In this document: one piece after another, positions 8,330-16,823 of the stretch
How the letters are laid out: each line of letters starts with the position of its first letter
Numbering within the stretch: the first letter of the stretch is position 1
Origin: Nocardia asteroides
Lineage (GTDB): Bacteria; Actinomycetota; Actinomycetes; Mycobacteriales; Mycobacteriaceae
Assembly: GCA_019930625.1 (NCBI GenBank)
Contig: CP082844.1
Span: forward strand, 6,758,001 to 6,822,000
DNA length: 64,000 nucleotides
Direction of reading: 5' to 3'
The notes under the pieces: model-generated
Told to the model about the DNA's origin: nothing
What the model saw: the letters and a program-made list of their open reading frames with translations, nothing else
The model's database searches: none
Made by a program: the position numbers and the translations under genes

Positions 8330-8940
8330 GCCCCGTACGGGTTGGCGGCACGGGCGGCGCGCAATGCCGCACCCCACCAGGTCAATTGCTTCAGCAGGGC
8401 CTTGGTGGCGGTGGCCGCGTCGGTCGGTTCGGCCAGCTCACCCGCGTCGTCGAATCGGCGCCACGGGTTCGTGAAGCTGACGGTGTCGCGGAGAGTGACC
8501 GCGTGCAATTCGGCGAAGACCGGCCGCAGGTGTTCCACCGCGCGCAGACCACCGGAGATGCCGCCGTAGGAGACGAAACCCACCGGCTTGGCCTGCCATT
8601 CGACGTGATGTTCGTCGATCAGATTCTTCAGTGCCCCCGGGTAGCTGTGGTTGTACTCGGGCGTCACCACCACGAACGCGTCCGCGCGGGAGAGCTTTTC
8701 AGCGGTCTCCGCCCGTGACGGGTGATCGGTGACCGCACCGAAGGCGTGCGGCAGCGCGACCTGTCGGGTATCGACGATCTCGACCTCGAGGGTGTCGTGG
8801 CGCCGGAGCTGACCGACGAACCAGTCCGCGATGGTCGTGCCGAACCGGCCTTCCCGGGTGCTGCCGACGACGACCGCGACCCGCAACGGAGCCGGGCCCC
8901 GACCGTGCGGCCCTCCGGTATCGACGTGCCAGTTGCTCAT
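8326..8940 (-). CDS. NADPH-dependent FMN reductase (flavodoxin-like fold)
   Basis: The 204-residue protein has the NADPH-dependent FMN reductase fold: VAVVVGSTREGRFGTTIADW binds the FMN phosphate, TPEYNHSYPGALKNLID is the conserved flavin-binding loop, and YGGISGGLRAVEHLRPVF is the third family block. Enzymes of this type reduce FMN, quinones or azo compounds. The ATG at 8940 follows AAAGGAGGGG, a very strong ribosome site, which decided the start over 9000. It is the first gene of an operon with the overlapping DHA2 exporter. Confidence 0.9.
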   Translation of the reverse strand: MSNWHVDTGGPHGRGPAPLRVAVVVGSTREGRFGTTIADWFVGQLRRHDTLEVEIVDTRQVALPHAFGAVTDHPSRAETAEKLSRADAFVVVTPEYNHSYPGALKNLIDEHHVEWQAKPVGFVSYGGISGGLRAVEHLRPVFAELHAVTLRDTVSFTNPWRRFDDAGELAEPTDAATATKALLKQLTWWGAALRAARAANPYGA

Positions 8941-9245
8941 GAGGCCCCTCCTTTGGACGATCGCACCAGCGTCGGCGCTCTCCACAGCCTCCAACCTCAA
9001 CCAATCTTCGGGTCAACCCTCCTGTGATCGAGGCCACATCACCCAGAGCTCAACCAGCTGGTGATCGCCCATGTGCTGCCCGAGGCACGAAATCCGCATT
9101 GCCGGACCTCCACCTGAATCCCTCCGCAGATACCGACCTGCGCGTCCCGGCCTAGAACTTCGTTGCTTCGTGCCATCGCTACCCGGAGGGCCGGCCGTGA
9201 GAAGCCTGAGATCCGGTCACCCTAGCCGATGCGGCTGATGCCCGA
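8941..9245. promoter_or_regulatory. Intergenic region with an imperfect inverted repeat
   Basis: This is the promoter region of the reductase-exporter operon. ATCACC at 9038-9043 is matched by GGTGAT at 9060-9065, with partial extension of the arms (AGCT on both sides). It could be an operator about 100 nt from the start; nothing else was recognised. Confidence 0.3.
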
Positions 9246-10838
9246 CTATAGGTCGCAGTGGTGTTGGTGGGCGAAGGAGTCTGCGACAGTGATGTTGTCG
9301 CTGCCGAGTTCGAGGGTTGTGTCCGAAGTCGACGGCCATGGGGTGAAGGCTTGCGTTTCGGGGTTGCCGGTGTGGGCGAATTGTGCCCAGCTTTGCTGCA
9401 TTTGCCGGGAGAGGCGGTCCGCTGCGGGCGGTAGCGGGATGGGCACACCCAACAGTCCTGAGAAGACGTAAGGCACTTCGGCACCGTGAAAGGCCCCGGG
9501 CAGGAGCGGGTTTCGCCCCAAGAGCGCATCGTTGAACTGGTATTGCCATACTCGAGCACCGCCGCGACGGGCTGCTTGCGTGGTGAACAGCGCTGGACAA
9601 GCGAAGAAACCATCGGTGATCACGTGCTGCTTGGCCTCGGCCGCGGTCGCGAAGGCCGATACGGGGTATCGCTGCAGAACGCGATCGGCGTTGCCGGTGA
9701 AGAGTTCCTGAGCCCAGCTCACGTAGTCGGCTGAATCCGGCACCGTAGCGCGAGCGTAGTCGAGCAGGGCGAGGAAGGTCGCACCTTCGTCGGCGTTGCT
9801 GCCGACGACAAGCGGAATGTCGCGAACGGCCCCATCGGCCAGGGCGTTCTCCGGCGGGGTGGTGACGACGACGTCGTCGCGCACCGGGGTCCATGTGACA
9901 GCCATCGTGTGCAGAGTTGTCGTGGGAGAATCCAACATCCGGTCGGCCGGCAGTGCCCGCAGGCACGTCAGGCGAGTTGCGGCCTCGGCGCAGCCGAGAC
10001 TGGCGGCGTAGTCGGCTGATCGTTGATAAACCTGTTCTTTCGAAGCGGGCGCGAGGGGACTGCGTGCGCAGGAACCGCTTTGGATGATGGCTTTGGCATA
10101 GAGACCGCGGGCGGTCGGTGACGCCAGTTGCGTGCAGACGCTCATGCCTCCGGCGGATTCGCCGAACAGGGTGATGTTGTCCGAGTCCCCACCGAAGGCA
10201 GCGGCGTTGTCGCGGATCCATCGCAATGCCGCTTGCTGATCCAGGGTGCCGTAAGTTCCGGTGACACCACCCTCGCCCGCGGCGAGTTCGGGTAGGGCCA
10301 GGAAACCGAACGGACCGAGTCGGTAATTGGGGATCGCGACGATGACCTGGCCATCCCGGACGAGCCGGGCGGGTGAGTCGTACTGGGCATTGGACCCCAG
10401 GACGAATCCACCGCCGTAGAACCACACCATGATCGGAAGTTCGCTCGCGGCGGGATGTTCCGGGACATAGACATCGATGGTGAGGCAGTCCTCGCTCGCG
10501 GGTTGCACCGCCGGAATCCACGGCAACGGAGATGATTGCGGGCATTGCGGACCATGCGCAATGGCCGCGAGCGCACCCGTCCATGGCGGGGCCGGCTTCG
10601 GCGGCGCGAAACGGTTGACGCCCCCGGTGGAGGCCCCGAACGGGACTCCGAGATACTCGATCATCCCGTCGACGCGCGCGCCTCGGATCACTCCACCGGA
10701 AACACTCGTAGCCGGCCCTTCGTCGGCGCCGGCCAGACCGGCGGCGGAGCAGCTGACGACACCGAAGATCGAGACCACGACCGCGACCAACCACCGTAAT
10801 GGGCTCACACGCTGGGATCTCCCGACGCTGAACGGCAT
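9246..10838 (-). CDS. Secreted type-B carboxylesterase
   Basis: The 530-residue protein has an N-terminal signal peptide (PLRWLVAVVVSIFGVVSCSA, with a possible lipobox VVSC) and a complete carboxylesterase type B domain. Landmarks are the oxyanion-hole block MVWFYGGGFVLGSN, the nucleophile motif GESAGG, SNADEGATFLALL carrying the acid residue, and GAFHGAEVPYVF carrying the catalytic histidine. It should hydrolyse esters outside the membrane. The ATG at 10838 was chosen over 10856 because AGGAG precedes it by about 8 nt. A MarR gene lies immediately upstream on the same strand, and a perfect 15-bp palindrome lies in the 143-bp gap. Confidence 0.9.
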   Translation of the reverse strand: MPFSVGRSQRVSPLRWLVAVVVSIFGVVSCSAAGLAGADEGPATSVSGGVIRGARVDGMIEYLGVPFGASTGGVNRFAPPKPAPPWTGALAAIAHGPQCPQSSPLPWIPAVQPASEDCLTIDVYVPEHPAASELPIMVWFYGGGFVLGSNAQYDSPARLVRDGQVIVAIPNYRLGPFGFLALPELAAGEGGVTGTYGTLDQQAALRWIRDNAAAFGGDSDNITLFGESAGGMSVCTQLASPTARGLYAKAIIQSGSCARSPLAPASKEQVYQRSADYAASLGCAEAATRLTCLRALPADRMLDSPTTTLHTMAVTWTPVRDDVVVTTPPENALADGAVRDIPLVVGSNADEGATFLALLDYARATVPDSADYVSWAQELFTGNADRVLQRYPVSAFATAAEAKQHVITDGFFACPALFTTQAARRGGARVWQYQFNDALLGRNPLLPGAFHGAEVPYVFSGLLGVPIPLPPAADRLSRQMQQSWAQFAHTGNPETQAFTPWPSTSDTTLELGSDNITVADSFAHQHHCDL

Positions 10839-10907
10839 GAGAACACTCCTGCACACCTGAGGTCAACGTCTGACACATCGCCGAGGCACCGACCTGAGAT
10901 CAATCTA

Positions 10908-10922
10908 CTTTTGTGACAAAAG
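10908..10922. promoter_or_regulatory. Perfect palindrome, probable MarR operator
   Basis: CTTTTGT-G-ACAAAAG has 7-bp perfect arms around one base. It sits 70 nt upstream of the esterase start and 60 nt downstream of the marR stop, a good position for MarR-controlled expression of the esterase. Confidence 0.55.
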
Positions 10923-10981
10923 CAAGTTACAAGGCGGACGTCGAGCGTGGGGAGGAATCGGACGAATCGGATCGCGGACGG

Positions 10982-11488
10982 CTATTCGGCGTCGGGACCA
11001 CTCGTCAAAATGGCCAGCAATCGCTGCAACGCGGGCAGTGCGGACGCGATCGCAGCTCGGTCGGAGGCCGGGAGCCCGTCGAGAGCTTCCCGTAGCATCG
11101 CGGCGCTGGCTCGGTCATACCGGTCGAGCAACTGCCGTGCCCGAGCGGAGGCCATCAGTATCGCGCCACGCCGGTCCGAAGACAGCGGCTTGCGATCGAG
11201 CAGCCCCGCTTCAGCCATCGCCTTGACAAGGTTGCTGATCGTAGAGGGCGCCATCCGGAGTTCGCTCGCGGAGCGGGTGGGTGTCAGGCCGCCGGTGGCC
11301 ACCAGCAACCGCAGTAATTCGATTTGAGGTTCCGGCAGGTCCGGCAAACCTTCGGCGGCCCGCGTGCGATGCAGCACCGCACGCCGCAACGGCCCGAGCA
11401 GGGCGCTGAGCTGAGCCTCGAAATCGGGCTCCGGCATCGATCGAGCCCGCACGGCGATGGCGTCCATGAACTCATTGTGCACTTGCAT
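10982..11488 (-). CDS. MarR-family transcriptional regulator
   Basis: The 168-residue protein carries a winged-helix MarR domain: LPEPQIELLRLLVATGGLTP, then TRSASELRMAPSTISNLVKA as the recognition helix region, LLDRKPLSSDRRGAILMAS as the wing (DRR motif), and a helical dimerisation tail. MarR proteins repress nearby genes and are released by small phenolic ligands or oxidation. The esterase directly downstream is the likely target. The start is uncertain: ATGs at 11488, 11467 and 11437 all lack a strong ribosome site, and 11557 is also possible. Confidence 0.85.
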   Translation of the reverse strand: MQVHNEFMDAIAVRARSMPEPDFEAQLSALLGPLRRAVLHRTRAAEGLPDLPEPQIELLRLLVATGGLTPTRSASELRMAPSTISNLVKAMAEAGLLDRKPLSSDRRGAILMASARARQLLDRYDRASAAMLREALDGLPASDRAAIASALPALQRLLAILTSGPDAE

Positions 11489-11564
11489 CAGACAAGCACC
11501 CGCCGGTTCGCTGCTTGGGACAAGTTGCCGAATCTGTTCGGCTCGTCGCCGGCACACGGAACGG

Positions 11565-11593
11565 CCCGGCCGAGTTCAGCGAGCTCGGCCGGG
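11565..11593. terminator. Hairpin terminator after the serine-hydrolase gene
   Basis: CCCGGCCGAG (11565-11574) pairs perfectly with CTCGGCCGGG (11584-11593) across a 9-nt loop. It lies about 65 nt past the stop of the minus-strand hydrolase gene and upstream of marR. No U-tract follows, so it may act as a stem-only terminator. Confidence 0.5.
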
Positions 11594-11658
11594 TCCAGTT
11601 CGTGTTCTACCTGATGTAGGGCCCGTGACGTGTCCGGGTCGCCGGTGTGCGGCGCCGG

Positions 11659-13224
11659 CTAGTGCGTCGGCGCGGCCGGGGCGGAAGGCACGGTTCGGCC
11701 GTCGCCGAACACCTCGTCGACCAGGCGTTGCGTCGCTTGCTGGAACGGCACCGCCAGTGAGAGCGCGGCATCGTCCACGTAGTTCAGCGCGGCGGTCAGC
11801 GTCTTGCTGCCGTCGGGGGTGCTGAACATCATCGCCGCGTGGCCCGCGGCGCCGCCGTTGTGGGTGATCACGGTGCCGCCCCGACCGGTCTTCTGTACGA
11901 AGACCCCCAGGCCGTAACCCATGTTCGGGATGGGCGTCGGGTGCGGGGTGCACATCTGGTCGAGCAGCTCCGCAGGCAGGAGCTCGCCGCTCATCAGTGC
12001 GGAGATGAACGTGTGCAGGTCACGGGTGGTCGAGATCATGTCACCGCCGCTGGAGATCCAGGAGGGGTTGTGGCGGGTGACATCGACCACCTTCTGCTCG
12101 CCACCGTCCTCGTACCGGTAGTAGGCGTGCGCGTGCGGCTCGGCGATATCGGTCTGGCTGGTCGGCGCCACGGTGCCCGACAGTTCGAGCGGTTCCAGGA
12201 TCAGCCGCCGCATTTCCTCGGGGAGCGAGCGGCCGGTGACCTTCTCGATCAGCAGCCGTGCCAGCACGTAGTTGGTGTTGGAGTAGCTCCAGTCCGTGCC
12301 GGGCTCGAACCGCGCCGGCTTGGACAGCGCCAGCCGCACCAGTTCCTCCGGCCGGTAGGTGTGGAATCGGTTGTCCACCCATTGTTTGCCCGCGGTGGTG
12401 GCCGGAATGCCCGGCACCACAGTTCCGTCGAGGTAGTACTCACCGGTGAAGTTGAACAGCCCGCTGGTGTGCTGCAACAACATTCGCACTGCGATCCGCT
12501 CGTCGAGCTCGAACTCGGGCAGGTAGTCGGCCACCGGGGTATCCAGGGCGATCGTGCCCTCGGCCACCAGTTGCAGCACCAGGGTCGCGGTGAAGGTCTT
12601 GGTGTTGCTGCCGATGCGGACATGCCCGTCGATCGGCGGCTCCGCGGTCTCCCCCAGCTTGCTCACCCCGGCGCTGCCGACCCACTCGCCTCGCTCATCG
12701 TGCACGCGCAGCGTGATTCCCGTGATACCGGAATCAACGATATCGGCGAGAACTTGCTGCAATTGCGAGCGATCCGATGGGGCAGCGGCTTTGGATTCCA
12801 CCGTCTTGCGCGTGGTTTCCGCCCCGGCGGCGTCCAGAGCGGCAGTGATCTTGCGGGCCATCGCGGTCGTGGCCGGGCCGGGCTCACCCCGGCCTGCCCG
12901 ACCGGCCGCATCGATGGCGATCAGCACAGTGTCGCGGAAATTGTCGGCCTCGACCGGATCCTGTGCGGTGAGCAGGGCCATCGCTGCGGTCAGGGCCGGC
13001 AGCACATGGTCGGCGAGTTCGGCGACGGTCTTCCCGCCCAATTCGATGTCGGAGGACTTCGCGGCGAGCACGTGCCCGACCAGACCGGTCGCCGACGTCA
13101 GGGCGATTGAGGCATTCGTGGCAGCCCGGTGGGGCGTGCCGGTGGCGGCCATCAGCGACACCGCGCCGTATGCGGCAGTGCGCAGGGTGCTCTTGTCCCG
13201 GTCGGTCAGCGTGACGGTGGACAC
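11659..13224 (-). CDS. Serine hydrolase (beta-lactamase/DD-peptidase fold) with an extra N-terminal helical domain
   Basis: Residues about 150-521 form a class C beta-lactamase/D-alanyl-D-alanine carboxypeptidase-like domain: GSNTKTF carries the SxxK nucleophile (Ser206), DWSYSNTNYVL the YxN, and ITHNGGAAGH the KTG-equivalent HxG. Residues about 1-135 form a separate Ala-rich helical unit (TLRTAAYGAVSLMAA, then TSATGLVGHVLA, then DNFRDTVLIAIDAA) of a kind I associate with small stand-alone actinobacterial proteins of unknown function. The GTG at 13224 follows AAGGAG by 8 nt and was preferred over the ATG at 13257. There is no signal peptide, so the enzyme appears cytoplasmic, which suggests an esterase or peptidase role rather than wall synthesis. 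Confidence 0.85.
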   Translation of the reverse strand: MSTVTLTDRDKSTLRTAAYGAVSLMAATGTPHRAATNASIALTSATGLVGHVLAAKSSDIELGGKTVAELADHVLPALTAAMALLTAQDPVEADNFRDTVLIAIDAAGRAGRGEPGPATTAMARKITAALDAAGAETTRKTVESKAAAPSDRSQLQQVLADIVDSGITGITLRVHDERGEWVGSAGVSKLGETAEPPIDGHVRIGSNTKTFTATLVLQLVAEGTIALDTPVADYLPEFELDERIAVRMLLQHTSGLFNFTGEYYLDGTVVPGIPATTAGKQWVDNRFHTYRPEELVRLALSKPARFEPGTDWSYSNTNYVLARLLIEKVTGRSLPEEMRRLILEPLELSGTVAPTSQTDIAEPHAHAYYRYEDGGEQKVVDVTRHNPSWISSGGDMISTTRDLHTFISALMSGELLPAELLDQMCTPHPTPIPNMGYGLGVFVQKTGRGGTVITHNGGAAGHAAMMFSTPDGSKTLTAALNYVDDAALSLAVPFQQATQRLVDEVFGDGRTVPSAPAAPTH

Positions 13225-13363
13225 GATGGTGTCTCCTTCAAATCCGTAGTGAGGCAATCCGTCGAACGGACCGCTGTGCTGTTGACATCGAAACTGTCGC
13301 CGACCCCGCTGATATCGGCCTGACGTCGACCTGACACACCCGCTGACACAGCGTTCGACCTGG

Positions 13364-13816
13364 TCAGACCAGGCACCTCACCATCCCTTTGCCGACCGAA
13401 TCCGCGACCAGCCGTGAATCGACCCGTCTGCGCGCGGTAGGCCGGATTCGACAATCACCGATCAGTTCCCGGCGCTTCAGTCGATTCGCGGAAGTGGCGA
13501 TCGAGGCGCCGTGGGCCCGGGCCCACGGCGTCAAGGCTTCGATGGGCTCCCGAAGCGTGTCCCCGAGCTGGGTCGAGCTGTACTCGACGCGCGGCGGCGC
13601 TTCCGCATACACCCGCCGCTCTACGAGGCCGTGTTCTTGAACTCGGCGCAACGTCTGTGTCAGCACCTTGCGCGAGACCCCACCGATCAGTTCGACGAGT
13701 TCGCCCTGCCGCCGCGGACCTTCGCTCAATGCGCACAGCGTCACCACAGCCCATTTGCTGGCGATGATCTCAGTGGCCGACCTTGCGGGGCAGTCGGCGG
13801 GGAAGACGGTTCCGGG
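13364..13816 (-). pseudogene. HxlR-family regulator lacking its native 5' end
   Basis: The frame encodes the HxlR winged helix: CPARSATEIIASKWAVVTLC, LSEGPRRQGELVELIGGVS, RKVLTQTLRRVQEHGLVERR, then VEYSSTQLGDTLREPIEALT. Similarity starts abruptly near 13815. The frame stays open to 14263, but that extension is antisense to a DoxX relic and has no family similarity; the first in-frame ATG is at 14017. I infer that the true start and first few residues were lost in a deletion that also removed the start of the divergent doxX gene. HxlR proteins respond to aldehydes, quinones or disulfide stress. An alternative start giving a working protein cannot be excluded. Confidence 0.65.
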
Positions 13817-13827
13817 GCGCAGACCGT

Positions 13828-14042
13828 GCTGCCGTTTCTGGGCGTCGCTCAGCTCGCCGGAGCGGGTGGCCTCCTCATCGGAGTTTGGTGGGGGCCGTTG
13901 GGTGTCGCTGCTGCCATATGCTTGACGCTCTACTTCATCGGCGCAGTTGCCACGCACGTGCGCGTCGGCGACATCAAGGCCCCCCGCAGTCCTTGCGATC
14001 GTGGCCGCTGTTCTCATCGGCTTGCGCGTCGGCGCTCTTTGA
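13828..14042 (+). pseudogene. DoxX-like membrane protein, truncated and frameshifted
   Basis: The plus-strand frame reads FLGVAQLAGAGGLLIGVWWG, PLGVAAAICLTLYFIGAVAT, HVRVGDIKA, the second half of a DoxX-like membrane protein. After a run of six C (13979-13984 region) the expected C-terminus continues in another frame (PAVLAIVAAVLIGLRVGAL) to a TGA at 14040-14042. The N-terminal half is missing. Genes of this type are often divergent from HxlR regulators, which is exactly the arrangement left here. Confidence 0.7.
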
Positions 14043-14530
14043 CCATTCGCCCCCTCTAAGAGTCGACGGAACTGTTCGACGAAGTCACAACAACGCCGAC
14101 AGAGCAGCCGCGCAACTGAGCACCGAGCGACATTCCGACCGGCCCCGGAGATGTGGTTGCCGGAGGATGATCCTTCAGCTGGGCCTTTGCCGCATGCAGA
14201 CTCGGCGTGCCGAGGCTGGGCTTCCACGTCCGGACCGGGCCCTTCCGCCCGTGGGTCTCGCACGCGGTCCGCGCAGTTCGGCGGCGAGCGAGACCGGCGT
14301 GTGCCCTACGCGGGCGTTCCATGTGCTCGCTGGGCGGACACAAGTCGGGCTCGGGGGCATCCATACAGAACGGGCTTGCATGTACGTATATGTCTACTTA
14401 TAGTGGGGATCCGACATGTACGTACACATATACATATATCCGAGTCATGACAACGAGGACTTGCTTGACAGCTACTAAGTGTTACTATCTACTAGTACTC
14501 AGCAACACTGAGTAGCTGAAGGGAGTGTTC
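14043..14530. promoter_or_regulatory. AT-rich promoter region of the PadR operon
   Basis: No gene was found. From about 14370 the sequence becomes AT-rich. The 10-mer CATGTACGTA occurs twice (14379-14388 and 14415-14424), 36 bp apart. A TTGACA (14465-14470) with a weak TATCTA 15 bp later could be the promoter. The palindrome at 14496-14514 is listed separately. Confidence 0.45.
14496..14514. promoter_or_regulatory. Perfect inverted repeat, probable PadR operator
   Basis: TACTCAGCAACACTGAGTA has perfect 7-bp arms and a 5-bp centre, ending 16 nt before the PadR start codon. PadR proteins typically repress their own operon by binding such ATACT/AGTAT-like palindromes over the promoter. Confidence 0.6.
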
Positions 14531-14863
14531 ATGGGCAAGCAAGAGACGGAGATGCTCAAGGGAACGCTGGAAGGCATCGTGCTGGCGATCCTTTTCGGCC
14601 GCCCCGCGTACGGCTACGAGATCACGGCATGGCTGCGGGAGCAGGGCTTCTCCGATATCGCCGAGGGCACCATCTATGCCCTGCTGGTCAGGATCGAGAA
14701 GCGCGGCTTGGTGGATGTGGAGAAGGTTCCCTCGGAGAAGGGGCCCCCACGCAAGGTGTATTCGCTCAACACGGCCGGACAGGAATATCTCGCCGAGTTC
14801 TGGAGGACCTGGAGCTTCCTCGCTGAACGGCTCGAACAGCTCCGCGAAAAAGGAGGCAGATAG
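14531..14863 (+). CDS. PadR-family transcriptional regulator
   Basis: The 110-residue protein is a compact PadR: LKGTLEGIVLAILFGRPAYG, YEITAWLREQGF, then IAEGTIYALLVRIEKRGLVD as the HTH, and PPRKVYSLNTAGQEYLAEF as the wing. The length fits the short PadR-s1 subfamily (LmrR-like), which controls ABC-type multidrug exporters. AAGGGAG precedes the ATG by 5 nt. It heads an operon with a DUF1048 gene (2-nt gap) and an ABC exporter pair; autoregulation through the upstream palindrome is likely. Confidence 0.92.
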   Translation: MGKQETEMLKGTLEGIVLAILFGRPAYGYEITAWLREQGFSDIAEGTIYALLVRIEKRGLVDVEKVPSEKGPPRKVYSLNTAGQEYLAEFWRTWSFLAERLEQLREKGGR

Positions 14864-14865
14864 TC

Positions 14866-15225
14866 ATGGATATCTCGGATCTCACCTCGAAGGTGGTCGG
14901 CGACCTCGGCGACAAGCGGCGGTGGCGGCAATACAAGTCTCGCGCTAAGCAGCTTCCCCCGAGTTATCGCACTGCGGTCGAGGCTTTCGAGCGATACCTG
15001 ATGTACGGCGGAGCGGGGGGCGGCGGAGTCTCGATGTTCGAAGACCTCGTCGATCTGTTCGAGCAGAGCGCGGCCGATCGAACCCCGATACGCGAGATCG
15101 TCGGAGAAGACCCCGTCGAGTTCATCGAGATTTTCGCGCGCAACTACCACGAGGAATCCTGGCTCAACCGGGAACGAGCACGGCTGAACAGCGCCATCGA
15201 GCGCGCCGCCGGAGAAGGAAAGTAG
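14866..15225 (+). CDS. DUF1048-family protein
   Basis: This 119-residue protein of unknown function matches the DUF1048 family, seen next to PadR regulators and ABC exporters: KRRWRQYKSRAKQLPPSYRT, AFERYLMYGG, then FEDLVDLFEQSAADRTPIRE and DPVEFIEIFARNY. It is mostly helical and soluble. It starts 2 nt after padR (AAGGAGG upstream) and is followed 10 nt later by the ATPase gene, so it is made with them. A role in sensing or in modulating the regulator or transporter is inferred from context only. Confidence 0.85.
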   Translation: MDISDLTSKVVGDLGDKRRWRQYKSRAKQLPPSYRTAVEAFERYLMYGGAGGGGVSMFEDLVDLFEQSAADRTPIREIVGEDPVEFIEIFARNYHEESWLNRERARLNSAIERAAGEGK

Positions 15226-15235
15226 GACCCGTCCG

Positions 15236-16042
15236 ATGACGACACAGCAAGCTCCGGCGATCCATGTGCAGGGTCTGGAGAAGTCCTACGACAAGCTGGA
15301 GGTGCTGCGCGGCGTCGACTTCGATGTCGAGCGGGGCAGCATCTTCGCCCTGCTCGGCTCGAACGGAGCCGGCAAAACCACCGTCGTGAAAATACTGTCC
15401 ACGCTGCTCAAAGCCGACGCGGGCACAGCCAGGGTCAACGGCTTCGACGTCGCGGGCCAAGCGGGCAACGTACGGGAATCCATCAGCCTCACCGGGCAAT
15501 TCGCGGCGGTCGACGAAATACTCAGCGGCCGGGAAAATCTCGTGCTCATCGCCAAGCTGCGGCACCTGAAAGACGCGGACACGATCGCCGATGACCTGCT
15601 CGAGCGTTTCTCGCTGACCGACGCGGCCACCCGGAAGGTCTCGACCTACTCCGGTGGCATGCGCCGCCGCCTCGACATCGCCATGAGCCTCATCGGGAAC
15701 CCGCCGGTCATCTTCCTCGACGAGCCGACCACCGGGCTCGACCCCCAGGCCCGCATCGAGGTGTGGCAGGCGGTCAAGGAACTCGCCGAGCACGGCACCA
15801 CGGTGCTGCTCACAACCCAATATCTGGACGAGGCAGAACAACTCGCCGACCGGATCGCGATCCTGCACAAGGGCCGGATCATCGTCAACGGGACTCTCGC
15901 CGAGCTCAAACAACTCCTCCCGCCCGCCGAAATCGAATACGTCGAGAAGCAGCCGAGCCTCGAAGACGTCTTCTTCGCCATCGTCGGTGACGAAGGCAGC
16001 GACAGCGCCCCCGGCGACGACCGCAGCGCGGCACGGACCTAG
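15236..16042 (+). CDS. ABC-2 exporter ATPase (DrrA-like)
   Basis: The 268-residue protein is the nucleotide-binding subunit of a daunorubicin-resistance-type exporter. Motifs in order: Walker A GSNGAGKTTVVKIL near residue 40, Q-loop LTGQFAAVDEIL, signature STYSGGMRRRLDIAM, Walker B VIFLDEPTTGLDP and the switch LLTTQYLDEAEQLADRI. Its partner permease follows 11 nt downstream. The operon is probably induced by the PadR ligand. Substrate unknown. Confidence 0.93.
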   Translation: MTTQQAPAIHVQGLEKSYDKLEVLRGVDFDVERGSIFALLGSNGAGKTTVVKILSTLLKADAGTARVNGFDVAGQAGNVRESISLTGQFAAVDEILSGRENLVLIAKLRHLKDADTIADDLLERFSLTDAATRKVSTYSGGMRRRLDIAMSLIGNPPVIFLDEPTTGLDPQARIEVWQAVKELAEHGTTVLLTTQYLDEAEQLADRIAILHKGRIIVNGTLAELKQLLPPAEIEYVEKQPSLEDVFFAIVGDEGSDSAPGDDRSAART

Positions 16043-16053
16043 TAAGGAAAACG

Positions 16054-16815
16054 ATGACCACGCATTTCTTCACCGACACCGCCCTGCTGTTGGGCCGGTC
16101 CCTGCGCCACATCGCGCGCAGCGCCGACACCATCATCACGACCACGATCATGCCGATCGCGTTCATGCTGTTGTTCGTCTACGTCTTCGGTGGCGCGATC
16201 GACTCGGGATCGGATTCCTATGTGCAGTATCTGCTGCCCGGAATTCTGCTCATCACCGTCGCTTCGGGCATCGCCTACACCGCGTTCCGGCTCTTCCTGG
16301 ACATGAAAAGCGGCATCTTCGAACGATTCCAATCCATGCCCATCGCACGTTCGTCGGTTCTCTGGGCGCACGTGCTGACCTCGCTGGTCGCCAACCTGAT
16401 CTCGCTCGTGGTCGTCGTGCTCGTCGCCCTGCTCATGGGCTTCCGATCAGGGGCCGGAATACTGGCCTGGCTCGCCGTCGCAGGCATTCTGATCCTGTTC
16501 ACCCTCGCGCTGACCTGGATCGCGGTCATCCCCGGCCTGTCCGCGAAGACCCCCGACGGCGCGAGCGCCTTCTCCTACCCGCTGATCTTCCTGCCGTTCA
16601 TCAGCTCGGCCTTCGTGCCCACCGAGACCATGCCCGGCCCGCTGCGCGCCTTCGCCGAAAACCAGCCGGTGACCTCCATCATCAACGCCATCCGCAACCT
16701 GTTCACCGAGCAGCCGGTCGGCAACGACATCTGGATCGCGCTCGGCTGGTGCGTCGGAATCCTCGTCGTCGCCTACCTCTTCGCCATGACCACCTACCGC
16801 CGCAAAATCTCCTGA
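16054..16815 (+). CDS. ABC-2 type exporter permease (DrrB-like)
   Basis: The 253-residue protein has the six-helix ABC-2 membrane fold: IMPIAFMLLFVYVFGGAI near residue 35, a conserved loop FLDMKSGIFERFQSMPIARS before TM3, AWLAVAGILILFTLALTWI, and the family motif FISSAFVPTETMPGPLRAFA followed by NQPVTSIINAIRNLF. It pairs with the ATPase just upstream. It is the last gene of the PadR operon; a strong terminator follows 9 nt later. Confidence 0.92.
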   Translation: MTTHFFTDTALLLGRSLRHIARSADTIITTTIMPIAFMLLFVYVFGGAIDSGSDSYVQYLLPGILLITVASGIAYTAFRLFLDMKSGIFERFQSMPIARSSVLWAHVLTSLVANLISLVVVVLVALLMGFRSGAGILAWLAVAGILILFTLALTWIAVIPGLSAKTPDGASAFSYPLIFLPFISSAFVPTETMPGPLRAFAENQPVTSIINAIRNLFTEQPVGNDIWIALGWCVGILVVAYLFAMTTYRRKIS

Positions 16816-16823
16816 GCTATCGG

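Noticed and set aside
13511..14059. Full-length gene reading from 13511 into the DoxX-like sequence
   Set aside because: The first 100 codons are antisense to HxlR and meaningless; only the DoxX part is real and it lacks a start.
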